Assembly (NCBI RefSeq): GCF_042677045.1
Contig: NZ_JBHTIH010000002.1
Coordinates: 992,001-1,056,000 of the forward strand
Origin: Lysobacter_K koreensis
Lineage (GTDB): Bacteria > Pseudomonadota > Gammaproteobacteria > Xanthomonadales > Xanthomonadaceae
Reading direction: 5' to 3'
DNA length: 64,000 nt
Shown here: one piece after another, positions 8,064 through 16,667 of the stretch
Layout of the letters: every line of letters begins with the position of its first letter
How positions within the stretch are numbered: position 1 is the stretch's first letter
Program-made: the position numbers and the translations under genes
Notes under the pieces: model-generated
Told to the model about the DNA's origin: nothing
The model's input: the letters and a program-made list of their open reading frames with translations, nothing else
Database searches by the model: none

Positions 8064-8636
8064 GTGCGCCTGATCCTCGCCTCGACCTCGCGCTACCGGC
8101 GCGAGTTGCTCGCGCGCCTGCGCCTGCCGTTCGAGGCGCTGCTCCCGGACACCGACGAAACCCCCCTGGCCGGCGAAACGCCGCCGGCACTGGCGCGACG
8201 CTTGGCGATCGCCAAGGCGACCAGCGTCGCGCAGCGCGAACCAGGCGCATGGGTGATCGGCTCGGACCAGGTGGCCGAGCTGGACGGTCGCCCGCTCGGC
8301 CAGCCCGGCGGGCGCGCGGCGGCGATCGCGCAACTGGCGGCAATGTCGGGACACGCGGTGCGGTTCCGTACCGGCGTGTGCGTGGCGCGCGCCGACGCCG
8401 CGGCGCAGGTGGTCGTCGACACCACGACGGTGCGGTTCCGGACGCTGGCGGTGGACGAGATCGCCCGCTATGTCGACGCCGAGCAGCCCTACGACTGCGC
8501 CGGCAGTTTCAAGTGCGAGGGATTGGGGATCAGCCTGTTCGACGCGATCGACACGCAGGACCCGACCGCGCTGATCGGGCTGCCGCTGATCGCGACCGCG
8601 CGGCTGCTGCGCGAGGCCGGGTTCGCCCTGCCCTGA
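8064..8636 (+). CDS. Maf/YceF nucleotide pyrophosphatase
   Basis: A Maf-superfamily house-cleaning enzyme of 190 residues from a GTG start. Seen: LASTSRYRRELL at the N-terminus (substrate-binding SxSxxR), GSDQV (metal-binding Asp) near residues 71-75, and FKCEGLGI followed by DPTALIGLPL near the C-terminus. These features fit the YceF branch, which hydrolyses m7GTP to the monophosphate, better than the dTTP/UTP-specific YhdE branch. It follows the small unknown membrane protein. Confidence 0.9.
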   Translation: MRLILASTSRYRRELLARLRLPFEALLPDTDETPLAGETPPALARRLAIAKATSVAQREPGAWVIGSDQVAELDGRPLGQPGGRAAAIAQLAAMSGHAVRFRTGVCVARADAAAQVVVDTTTVRFRTLAVDEIARYVDAEQPYDCAGSFKCEGLGISLFDAIDTQDPTALIGLPLIATARLLREAGFALP

Positions 8637-8650
8637 GCCGGACTGGCCGG

Positions 8651-10528
8651 CTAGTCGGCGCCGCTGATCTCGACCGGTTGCTCCGGCCAGTCCTCGACGC
8701 TGCCATCGCGACCGTGCAGGCGCAGGCCGAGCCAATGCTGGCCCGCGGCGATGCCACGCTCGCTGCGCAGGTCCACGGCCGCGGTGAAGCCGACGCGCGG
8801 GTGCTGCGGGTCGTTCGAGATTTTCCAGCTCTGCTGCAGGCCGTCGTAGTCGAGGCCATACCGCGCCGGCGCGACGATGCGTCCGTCGAGCAGTACCTCG
8901 ACGCGGGACAAACCCACGCCGTCCTTGAACGCCCAACCGCGCACGTCGAACACCCGGCCGACCCGCGCGCCGCCGATAGGTGCGTCGATCCACGCCATCG
9001 CCGGCGTCGTGCACGCGCCCTCGCGCTTGCCATCCAACGCGAACAGCAGGAAGCGCTGGCGGCCATGATCGATGTTGAGCACCGTAGGCGGCGGCAGCGG
9101 TCCGACCATCGCGCACAGGTCGTGGTAGCGGCGCAGCAGGTGCTTGTACTCGACCTCGCTGGCGCCGACGACGAGCAGCACCGGCGTCGCACCCCAGGCC
9201 TGGCGGCCGGGCGTCTGCAGGCCCCACAACTGCAGTTGCGGGGCGCGCCCGTGCTTGCTGTTGAGCGGGTGGTCGAGCACCGCGATGTTCGCGTCGCCGA
9301 GCGCGAACCCGAGCTCGGCGCCGACCTTGAAGTTGTCGGCGACCACGCGGGTGCCGGCCGGCATCTGGCGCAGTTGCCTGCGCGTGGCGTCGGCCAGGGC
9401 GTCCCAGCCGGCGAAATTGGACGGGTACCACTTCTGCGCCGCGCTGCGTGCGCGCAGCTGCGGAACCGACACGGCCACGTAGTAGCCCAGGATCGCCGCC
9501 AGCCCGATGCCGGCCATCGCCCAGGTCAGCAGCCGCGACCAGCGCGGCCAGGTCGCCAGCGCGGCCGGCAGCAACGGCAGCAAGGCCAGGTAGCCCGGCA
9601 GCGGCCAGTGGAAACTCACCCGCTCGGTGTCGGCGAAGAAGCCCAGCGCGAAGAAGCCCAGCACCACCAGCCCGCCGAGCAGTGCGAAGTAACGCGCCGC
9701 GGGCATCGCGCTGGTACGGCCGCGCCAGCCGGCGTGGGCCAGCGCGATGAACAGCAGCGGCGTGACCAGCAACGCCTGGACCGCGATGAACCACAGGCCA
9801 TCGGCGTGGAACGCCCACGGATGGCGGTCGACCAATTGGAAGCGCAGGCCGGCGTCGGCATTGTCGAAGTTCCACGCCAGCAGCGGCACCCACGCCGACG
9901 CGCCGAACGCGATCGCGGTCCACACGCGCACGTCACGCAGCACCCGGCGGCCGTCGACGAGCAGCAGCAGTGCAACCAGGCCGACCGCGATCACCGCGAT
10001 GAAGCGGTAATGGCTGAGCGCGCCGATCGCCAGGCCCAACGCCAGCTCCAGCGCGGCAGCGGCGGATACCTCGCGCAGCAGGCGCGCGCCGGCGTCCACG
10101 CACAGCAGCGTCGCCAGCGCCATCGCCGCATCGGGCAGTGCCAGCAGGCCCAGTGAACCGGCCAGGGGCAACAGCAGGGCAAAGCACCCGGCGAGCCAGC
10201 CGTTGCGCGCACCGAACTCGCGGCTCGCGATGCGTACCAGCAGCAGCGGCACGCCCGCGGCGATCAGCAGGAACGGCGCGCGCAACGCCAGCGGGTGGTT
10301 GCCGCCGATCTCGACCCCGAGCCGCGCCAGCCAGGCGGTCAGGCCCGGCAGGTCGGAATACGCCGCGGCCAGGTGCTGGCCTTCCTGCCAGTAGAACGCC
10401 TCGTCGACGAACAACGGCAAGTGTGCGGCAATCAACACCTTCGCTAGCAGCACCACTGCCCACAGGCACCAGAACGCCGCTTGTGACCGATCCGGTCGGC
10501 TGGCATCCAGCCCGTTCTCGTACCGCAT
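8651..10528 (-). CDS. GT39-like integral membrane glycosyltransferase with C-terminal soluble domain
   Basis: A 625-residue protein. The first about 370 residues contain some ten hydrophobic segments and resemble the GT-C (ArnT/PMT-like) glycosyltransferases: HLPLFVDEAFYWQEGQ carries the acidic DE expected in the first periplasmic loop of this fold. The last about 250 residues look soluble and periplasmic and contain a VRGWAFKDGVG-type beta segment. A polyprenyl-phosphate sugar would be the donor; the acceptor is unknown. The ATG at 10528 has AGGGA upstream. It is divergent from moxR (45 bases between starts) and convergent with maf. Confidence 0.75.
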   Translation of the reverse strand: MRYENGLDASRPDRSQAAFWCLWAVVLLAKVLIAAHLPLFVDEAFYWQEGQHLAAAYSDLPGLTAWLARLGVEIGGNHPLALRAPFLLIAAGVPLLLVRIASREFGARNGWLAGCFALLLPLAGSLGLLALPDAAMALATLLCVDAGARLLREVSAAAALELALGLAIGALSHYRFIAVIAVGLVALLLLVDGRRVLRDVRVWTAIAFGASAWVPLLAWNFDNADAGLRFQLVDRHPWAFHADGLWFIAVQALLVTPLLFIALAHAGWRGRTSAMPAARYFALLGGLVVLGFFALGFFADTERVSFHWPLPGYLALLPLLPAALATWPRWSRLLTWAMAGIGLAAILGYYVAVSVPQLRARSAAQKWYPSNFAGWDALADATRRQLRQMPAGTRVVADNFKVGAELGFALGDANIAVLDHPLNSKHGRAPQLQLWGLQTPGRQAWGATPVLLVVGASEVEYKHLLRRYHDLCAMVGPLPPPTVLNIDHGRQRFLLFALDGKREGACTTPAMAWIDAPIGGARVGRVFDVRGWAFKDGVGLSRVEVLLDGRIVAPARYGLDYDGLQQSWKISNDPQHPRVGFTAAVDLRSERGIAAGQHWLGLRLHGRDGSVEDWPEQPVEISGAD

Positions 10529-10573
10529 CAGTCCCTGCCTCGCTACACTCGAATGACTTTCAGGAGAAATCCG

Positions 10574-11527
<954 letters not shown>

Positions 11528-11555
11528 GCGCCGTGCGCGACGCGGTGGACGCCAG

Positions 11556-12521
11556 ATGAGCAGGACCCGCTGGCCACGCCTGCGCGCGCGCATGCTGGCG
11601 CTGACCCGCCCGCGCGATCCTGAAGCGCTGCCGGTGCAGTTCGTGCCGCGCCGCGTGTATGTGCTGCCGACCCGTTTCGGGATGTTCTACGCGGCGCTGC
11701 TGCTGGTGATGGTCGGCGGCGCGCTCAACTACAACAACAACCCGGCGCTGCTGCTGGGCCTGCTGCTCGCGGGCGCCGGGCTGGCCAGCCTGGTCGCCGC
11801 GCAGCTGCAGCTGACCGGCCTGCGCGTGGTCGCGATCGAGGCCGAGCCGGTCGCGGCCGGCACGCCGCTGCAGGTGCGGGTGCACGCGCATGGCGTGGTC
11901 AAGCGCGTCCGCCGCGGGTTGCAGGTCGACGACGACCGCGCCTCCGACGCGCAGGCGGTGCTGAACCTCGACGGCGACCACGGCGAGGTGCAACTGGCGT
12001 TCGCCACCGAGCGCCGCGGCTGGTTCGACCTGCCGAAGTTGCGCGTCTCCACTACCCGTCCGCTGGGCCTGGCGCGGGCGTGGGCCTATGTCTGGTCGGA
12101 GGCGCCGCTGCTGGTCTACCCGGCGCCGGAACCACACGGCCCGCCGCTGCCCAGCGGCTCCGGCGACCCGGTACAGGCGCGCCTGCACCCGAGCGGCGAC
12201 GACGTCCACCACCTGCGCGCCTACCGCGCCGGCGATGCGCGCCGCGCGATCGCGTGGAAGCCCTCGGCGCGTCGCGACACGCTGCTCGTGCGCGAGTACG
12301 AGCAGCCGCTGGGCGCCGACGTGCTGCTCGACTGGCACGCGATGGACTCGCTGCCCTACGAGGCACGGATCGCCCGCCTCGCCCGCTGGATCGACGAAGC
12401 CGAGCGCGACGACCGCCGCTACCGGCTGGTGCTGCCCGGCCACGCCGACCTGGGCGCGGACCACGGCCCGTTCCACCGCCACGCCTGCCTGCGCGCGCTG
12501 GCCCTGATGCCGCATGGTTGA
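11556..12521 (+). CDS. DUF58 domain protein
   Basis: A 321-residue protein with two hydrophobic helices near residues 35-80 and the DUF58 signature (SGDDVHHLRAYRAGDARR, then IAWKPSAR). DUF58 proteins often carry a VWA-like fold and are predicted clients of MoxR ATPases. It starts 28 bases after moxR and its last eight bases overlap the next gene, so the three are probably translated together. Confidence 0.88.
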   Translation: MSRTRWPRLRARMLALTRPRDPEALPVQFVPRRVYVLPTRFGMFYAALLLVMVGGALNYNNNPALLLGLLLAGAGLASLVAAQLQLTGLRVVAIEAEPVAAGTPLQVRVHAHGVVKRVRRGLQVDDDRASDAQAVLNLDGDHGEVQLAFATERRGWFDLPKLRVSTTRPLGLARAWAYVWSEAPLLVYPAPEPHGPPLPSGSGDPVQARLHPSGDDVHHLRAYRAGDARRAIAWKPSARRDTLLVREYEQPLGADVLLDWHAMDSLPYEARIARLARWIDEAERDDRRYRLVLPGHADLGADHGPFHRHACLRALALMPHG

Positions 12522-14517
12522 GCCCCGGGCCAGCCTCGCCTTCGATCCGGCCAGCCGCCGCTGGGCGTTGCTGGTCGGCGCGGTGTGCGTGCTGCCGCTG
12601 CTGCTGCAGCTGCCGCTGCTGCAGGGCTTGCTGATCGGCGCGGCGAGCGTGGCGATCTCGCTGCTGACCTGGCGCCGGCCGCTGCCCGGCTGGCTGCGGC
12701 TGCTGCTCGCGCTGTCGGTGCTGGGGATCGTGCTGAGCCTGTCCGGGTTCCGCTTCGGCCGCGACACCGGCTGCGCGCTGCTGGCGGCGATGCTGGCGAT
12801 CAAGCCGGCGGAAACCTTCAGCCTGCGCGATGCGCGCAGCCTGGTCGGGTTCGCGTTGTTCGCGCCGTTCGCGACCTTCCTGCTCGACCAAGGGCCCCTG
12901 TCGCTCGCGCTGGGGTTGATCGCCGCGGTCCTCGCGCTGACCGCGCTGCAGCGGTTCGCCGAGATCGAATCGGGCGACAGCGCCGCGCCGCCCTCGCCCG
13001 TGCGCCGGCTGCTCGGCATCGGCCGGCTGCTGGCGATCGGCCTGCCGATGGCGCTGGCGGTGTTCTGGTTGTTCCCGCGCCTGGCCACGCCCGCGTGGGG
13101 CGTGCCCGACCGCGCGTTGGCGCGTCCGGGCCTGTCGGACCGGATGTCGCCGGGGGAATGGGCCGAACTGATGAACGACGAGACGCCGGTCCTACGCGCG
13201 CGCTTCTTTGGCGCCGCGCCCCTGCCCGCGCAGCTGTACTGGCGCGGGCCGGTGCTGTGGGACTTCGACGGCCAGACCTGGACCCAGCCGGGTGGCTTGC
13301 GCGGCCTGCCGCCCGCCGCGACCCAACCCGCGGCGACGCGCTGGGACTACGAGATGGCGATCGAGCCCACCGACCGCCGGCAACTGGTCGCGCTCGACCT
13401 GCCGCTGTCCGCGCCGACGGGCAGCGAACTGACGCTCGACCACGGCCTGTACGCGGCGGCCCCGCTGAGCGCGCTGACCCGCTGGCGCGTGCAGTCGGCA
13501 CCGCCGGCGCGCTACGAGCCGCGCCTGCATCCGGTGCTGCGGCAGATGGCCCTCGCGTTGCCGCCGGGTTACAACCCGCGCACGCTGGCGTTGGCGCGGC
13601 AATGGCGCAGCGAGGCCGGCCGCGACGACGCCGCGATCGTGCAGCGCTCGCTGGCGTGGATCAGGGCGCGCTTCGCCTACACGCTTGACACCCCGCGTCC
13701 GGGTCGCCACGGCGTCGACGAGTTCCTGTTCGACCAGCAGGCTGGCTTCTGCCAGCACTTCAGCTCTGCGTTCGTGGTGCTGATGCGCGGCGCCGGCATC
13801 CCCGCGCGGGTGGTCACCGGCTACGCCGGCGGTTACCGCAACGCGATCGGCGACTACTGGCTGGTGCGGCGTTCCGACGCGCACGCGTGGGCCGAGGCCT
13901 GGCTGCCGGGTCGGGGCTGGGTGCGGGTCGACCCGACCGCCGCGGTCGCGCCCGAGCGCATCTACGACACCCTCGCCGACCGCGCGCCTGGCGCCGACGG
14001 CTTGATCGCCGGCTTGCTCGGCTCGGTGTGGGGTGACCGCGCCGCGGGTACGCGGCTCTTCGACGTCCGCGATTTCATGCGCCGCGGCTGGAACGACTTC
14101 GTTCTCGGCTTCAACGCCGACCGCCAGCAACGCCTGCTCAAGCCGCTGGGCGTCGACAAGCTCGAGCCGCGCACGCTGATCGTGCTGTTCGCGATGGCCG
14201 CCGCGCTCGCCCTGCTGTGGATGGCCTGGCTCAGTGCGCGCGGCCCGCGCCAGGCCGATCCGGTGCTGCGTGCCTGGCACCGGCTCGGCCGCCGCTACGC
14301 GCGCCTGGACCTGGCGCGCGAACCGCACGAGCCCGCCCACGAGTGGGCTGAACGAGTCAGCCAGGCCCGCCCGGAACTGGCCGGCCCACTGCAATCGCTC
14401 ACCCGCCGTTTCAATGATTGGCGGTACGCTCGCACCGAACCGGAACGCCGCGCCGCCCATGCCCTGATCCGCGACCTGCGCGCGCACCGCCCACGCCTCC
14501 ATGGAGAACGCCGATGA
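12514..14517 (+). CDS. TgpA-like transmembrane transglutaminase (DUF3488/DUF4129)
   Basis: A 667-residue protein: about five N-terminal membrane helices (DUF3488), a periplasmic transglutaminase core, another membrane helix near residue 555 and a cytoplasmic DUF4129-like tail. The catalytic triad is intact: Cys413 in AGFCQHFSS, His457 in DAHAWAEAW and Asp473 in VRVDPTAAV. TgpA of Pseudomonas is a reported homologue needed for viability. It overlaps DUF58 by eight bases and the lipoprotein gene by four (ATGA). Confidence 0.9.
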   Translation: MVEPRASLAFDPASRRWALLVGAVCVLPLLLQLPLLQGLLIGAASVAISLLTWRRPLPGWLRLLLALSVLGIVLSLSGFRFGRDTGCALLAAMLAIKPAETFSLRDARSLVGFALFAPFATFLLDQGPLSLALGLIAAVLALTALQRFAEIESGDSAAPPSPVRRLLGIGRLLAIGLPMALAVFWLFPRLATPAWGVPDRALARPGLSDRMSPGEWAELMNDETPVLRARFFGAAPLPAQLYWRGPVLWDFDGQTWTQPGGLRGLPPAATQPAATRWDYEMAIEPTDRRQLVALDLPLSAPTGSELTLDHGLYAAAPLSALTRWRVQSAPPARYEPRLHPVLRQMALALPPGYNPRTLALARQWRSEAGRDDAAIVQRSLAWIRARFAYTLDTPRPGRHGVDEFLFDQQAGFCQHFSSAFVVLMRGAGIPARVVTGYAGGYRNAIGDYWLVRRSDAHAWAEAWLPGRGWVRVDPTAAVAPERIYDTLADRAPGADGLIAGLLGSVWGDRAAGTRLFDVRDFMRRGWNDFVLGFNADRQQRLLKPLGVDKLEPRTLIVLFAMAAALALLWMAWLSARGPRQADPVLRAWHRLGRRYARLDLAREPHEPAHEWAERVSQARPELAGPLQSLTRRFNDWRYARTEPERRAAHALIRDLRAHRPRLHGERR

Positions 14518-14999
14518 ACACCCGACTCGCCGTACTCGCAACCGCCACCGCACTGCTGTCCGCCTGTGCGACGCAGCCGAAGCCGCTGCAGGGCACGTTT
14601 GCGCAGATCAGCCCGCGTGACGCCGCGGCCACCGAGAGCACCGGCGCGATGGTGCGCTGGGGCGGCCGCATCGTGCAGGTGGAACCGCAGGCCAACCGCA
14701 CCTGCTTCGAGATGATCTCGACCCGGCTGGACGTCTACGCGCGCCCGTACTGGGCCACAGACGACGTCGGCGGCCGCTTCATCGCCTGCCGCACCGGCTT
14801 CTACGACCCGGCACTGTTCGAGAAGAACCGCGAGGTGTCCTTCACCGGGCGCATCGACGGCTACGAAAACCGCCGCATCGGCCAGTACGACTACCGCTTC
14901 CCGCGCGTGGAAGCCGACATCGTCTACCTGTGGCCGGTGCGCGAACGCGTCGACGTCGTCACCCGGCCGGCGCCGTGGCCGTGGTGGGGCTGGTGGTGA
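14514..14999 (+). CDS. Slp family outer-membrane lipoprotein
   Basis: A 161-residue protein with a short signal peptide and a lipobox, LLSAC, placing the acylated Cys at position 18. The body (GAMVRWGGRIVQVEP, FEMISTRLDVYARP, YLWPV near the end) resembles the Slp/YeaY starvation-inducible lipoproteins. It overlaps the transglutaminase gene (ATGA), so it is the last gene of the MoxR operon, and a strong terminator follows. The tail is Trp/Pro-rich (APWPWWGWW). Confidence 0.87.
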   Translation: MNTRLAVLATATALLSACATQPKPLQGTFAQISPRDAAATESTGAMVRWGGRIVQVEPQANRTCFEMISTRLDVYARPYWATDDVGGRFIACRTGFYDPALFEKNREVSFTGRIDGYENRRIGQYDYRFPRVEADIVYLWPVRERVDVVTRPAPWPWWGWW

Positions 15000-15019
15000 G
15001 CCGCTGGTCGACTTGAATG

Positions 15020-15048
15020 AAAAAGCCCGGCATTGCCGGGCTTTTTTT
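15020..15048. terminator. bidirectional terminator between slp-like gene and hinT
   Basis: AAAAAGCCCGGC, a 3-base loop and the exact complement, followed by a T run: a 12-bp stem serving both the plus-strand lipoprotein gene and the converging minus-strand hinT. Confidence 0.9.
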
Positions 15049-15052
15049 ACGA

Positions 15053-15406
15053 CTAGCGCGCGGTACCGAATCGGCCCAACGGCGCGCCCGCCAACAGGTG
15101 CAGGTGGACCTGGAACACGGTCTGCCCGCCATGGCCGTTGCAGTTGATCACCACGCGGTAGCCGTCCTGCGCGAAACCTTGCTGCTTGGCGAAATCCGCC
15201 GCGGCGATCGCCAGCCGTCCCAGCACTTCGGCCTGCGACGGCTGCACGTCGTTGAGGGTCGCGATCGGCGTTTTCGGCACGAACAGCACATGCACTGGCG
15301 CCTGCGGCGCGATGTCGCGGAACCCGATCAGGTGCTCGTCCTCGAACACGATGTCGGCGGGAATCTCGCGGCGGATGATCTTGTCGAAGATGGTGTCGCT
15401 GGGCAT
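15053..15406 (-). CDS. hinT: HIT family purine nucleoside phosphoramidase (HinT-like)
   Basis: A 117-residue HIT protein; the family hydrolyses AMP-lysine and other nucleoside phosphoramidates. The start MPSDTIFDKIIRREIPADIV and the HVLFVPK segment are typical of HinT. The HIT motif reads FQVHLHLLAG: the first of the three motif histidines is Gln, while the central catalytic His and the last one are kept. The reading was confirmed from the DNA (CAG GTC CAC CTG CAC). The start at 15406 was chosen by homology. Converges on the lipoprotein gene. Confidence 0.9.
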   Translation of the reverse strand: MPSDTIFDKIIRREIPADIVFEDEHLIGFRDIAPQAPVHVLFVPKTPIATLNDVQPSQAEVLGRLAIAAADFAKQQGFAQDGYRVVINCNGHGGQTVFQVHLHLLAGAPLGRFGTAR

Positions 15407-15524
15407 GTCTGGCACTCCGGCGTGGGCGGCGATCAAGCGTAGCGGGAGGAAACGGGCAACGGGGAACGGGGACGCCAAACCCGAAACAGCGAAGCTGGTG
15501 CTTCCCAGTTCCCTGTTCCCCGCC

Positions 15525-16121
15525 TCAATCCACCATCTCGCTGCGGCTGCCGAACGCATGCGACAGCGTGCCGCGATCGACGTACTCCAGCTCGCCGCCC
15601 AGCGGCACGCCGTGCGCGAGCCGGCTCGGCCGCACCCGCTGCTGGCGCGCCAGTTGCGCGAGATAGTGCGCGGTCGCCTCGCCTTCGACCGTCGGGTTGG
15701 TGGCGATGATCAGTTCCTGCACTTCGCCCTGGGCGAGGCGCTCAGACAGGCGGTCCAGCCCGAGTTCGCGCGGGCCGATCCCGTCCAGCGGCGACAGCCG
15801 GCCCTGGAGCACGTAATACAGGCCGCGGTAGCCGGTGGCCTGCTCGATCGCCAGCCGGTCGGCCGGCGACTCGACCACGCACAGCAGGTGCGCGTCGCGC
15901 GAGGCGCTGGCGCAGGTGGCGCACACCGGCGTCTCGCTGAAGTCGCGGCAGCGTTCGCAGTGGCCGATCTTCTCGACCGCCGCGGCCAACGCCTCGGACA
16001 GCCGCTGGCCACCGGCGCGTTCGCGTTCGAGCACGTGGTAGGCCATGCGCTGCGCCGATTTCGGGCCGACGCCGGGCAGCACGCGCAGCGCGTCGATCAG
16101 TTGTTCTAGTAAGGCGCTCAC
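15525..16121 (-). CDS. recR: recombination mediator protein RecR
   Basis: A 198-residue RecFOR-pathway protein that helps load RecA at gaps. Domains: N-terminal helix-hairpin-helix (LPGVGPKSAQRMAYHVL), a C4 zinc finger (CERCRDFSETPVCATC, about residues 55-70), a Toprim domain (LCVVESPAD onwards) and the C-terminal VPLGGELEYVDRGTL. Normal length. It is downstream of ybaB and dnaX, the conserved dnaX-ybaB-recR order, with a REP pair inserted between ybaB and recR. Confidence 0.97.
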   Translation of the reverse strand: MSALLEQLIDALRVLPGVGPKSAQRMAYHVLERERAGGQRLSEALAAAVEKIGHCERCRDFSETPVCATCASASRDAHLLCVVESPADRLAIEQATGYRGLYYVLQGRLSPLDGIGPRELGLDRLSERLAQGEVQELIIATNPTVEGEATAHYLAQLARQQRVRPSRLAHGVPLGGELEYVDRGTLSHAFGSRSEMVD

Positions 16122-16139
16122 GTTCGAAGGCGTCGGTCC

Positions 16140-16204
16140 GTAGGGCGGGTTTCAACCCGCCGTCTTTGGGCTGGCTGGGGGCAGCGGGTTGAAACCTGGC
16201 CTAC
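16140..16204. repeat. paired GTAG-type REP element, copy 1
   Basis: GTAG plus the hairpin GGCGGGTT/AACCCGCC at 16140-16161, with a degenerate inverted partner ending CTAC at 16184-16204. It lies between ybaB and recR. The right half has lost several stem bases (ACCTGGCC instead of ACCCGCC). Confidence 0.8.
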
Positions 16205-16216
16205 CTTAGGCACCGA

Positions 16217-16540
16217 TCAGAAGCCCGGAATCTTCATGCCCGCCGGGATCGGCATGCCCGCGGTGGCGCCGGCCATCTTCGCCTGCGATTCGGCGTTGGC
16301 CTTGTTGACCGCGTCGTTGAACGCCGCCGCGATCAGGTCCTCGGCCATCTCCGGGTCGGACAGCACGCTGGGGTCGATGCGTACCTTGCGGCACTCCATG
16401 CGGCCGGTCAGGGTCACGCTGACCATGCCGCCGCCGGCGTTGCCGGTGACTTCCAGGCTGGCCAGTTCTTCCTGCGCACGCTGCATGTTTTCCTGCATCT
16501 TCTGCGCTTGCTGCATGAGTTGGGCGATGTTTCCGCGCAT
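16217..16540 (-). CDS. YbaB/EbfC nucleoid-associated protein
   Basis: A 107-residue DNA-binding protein starting MRGNIAQLMQQAQKMQENM, with the family's long N-terminal helix, the GMVSVTLTGRMECRKV strand pair and a glycine/proline-rich C-terminus (PIPAGMKIPGF). It is 127 bases downstream of dnaX on the same strand. The role is nucleoid organisation; target promoters are not evident from sequence. Confidence 0.96.
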   Translation of the reverse strand: MRGNIAQLMQQAQKMQENMQRAQEELASLEVTGNAGGGMVSVTLTGRMECRKVRIDPSVLSDPEMAEDLIAAAFNDAVNKANAESQAKMAGATAGMPIPAGMKIPGF

Positions 16541-16667
16541 GGTCGTGTACTCGTCTAAAGGGTGGTGGGTGGGCGGGCCGCGATCCCGCCGGGGACGGGC
16601 GAACCGCGGCCGGGCCGCTGCTGCGGTGCTGTCCGATCAGCACGTCATTGGGTCGAATGCGCGACCC

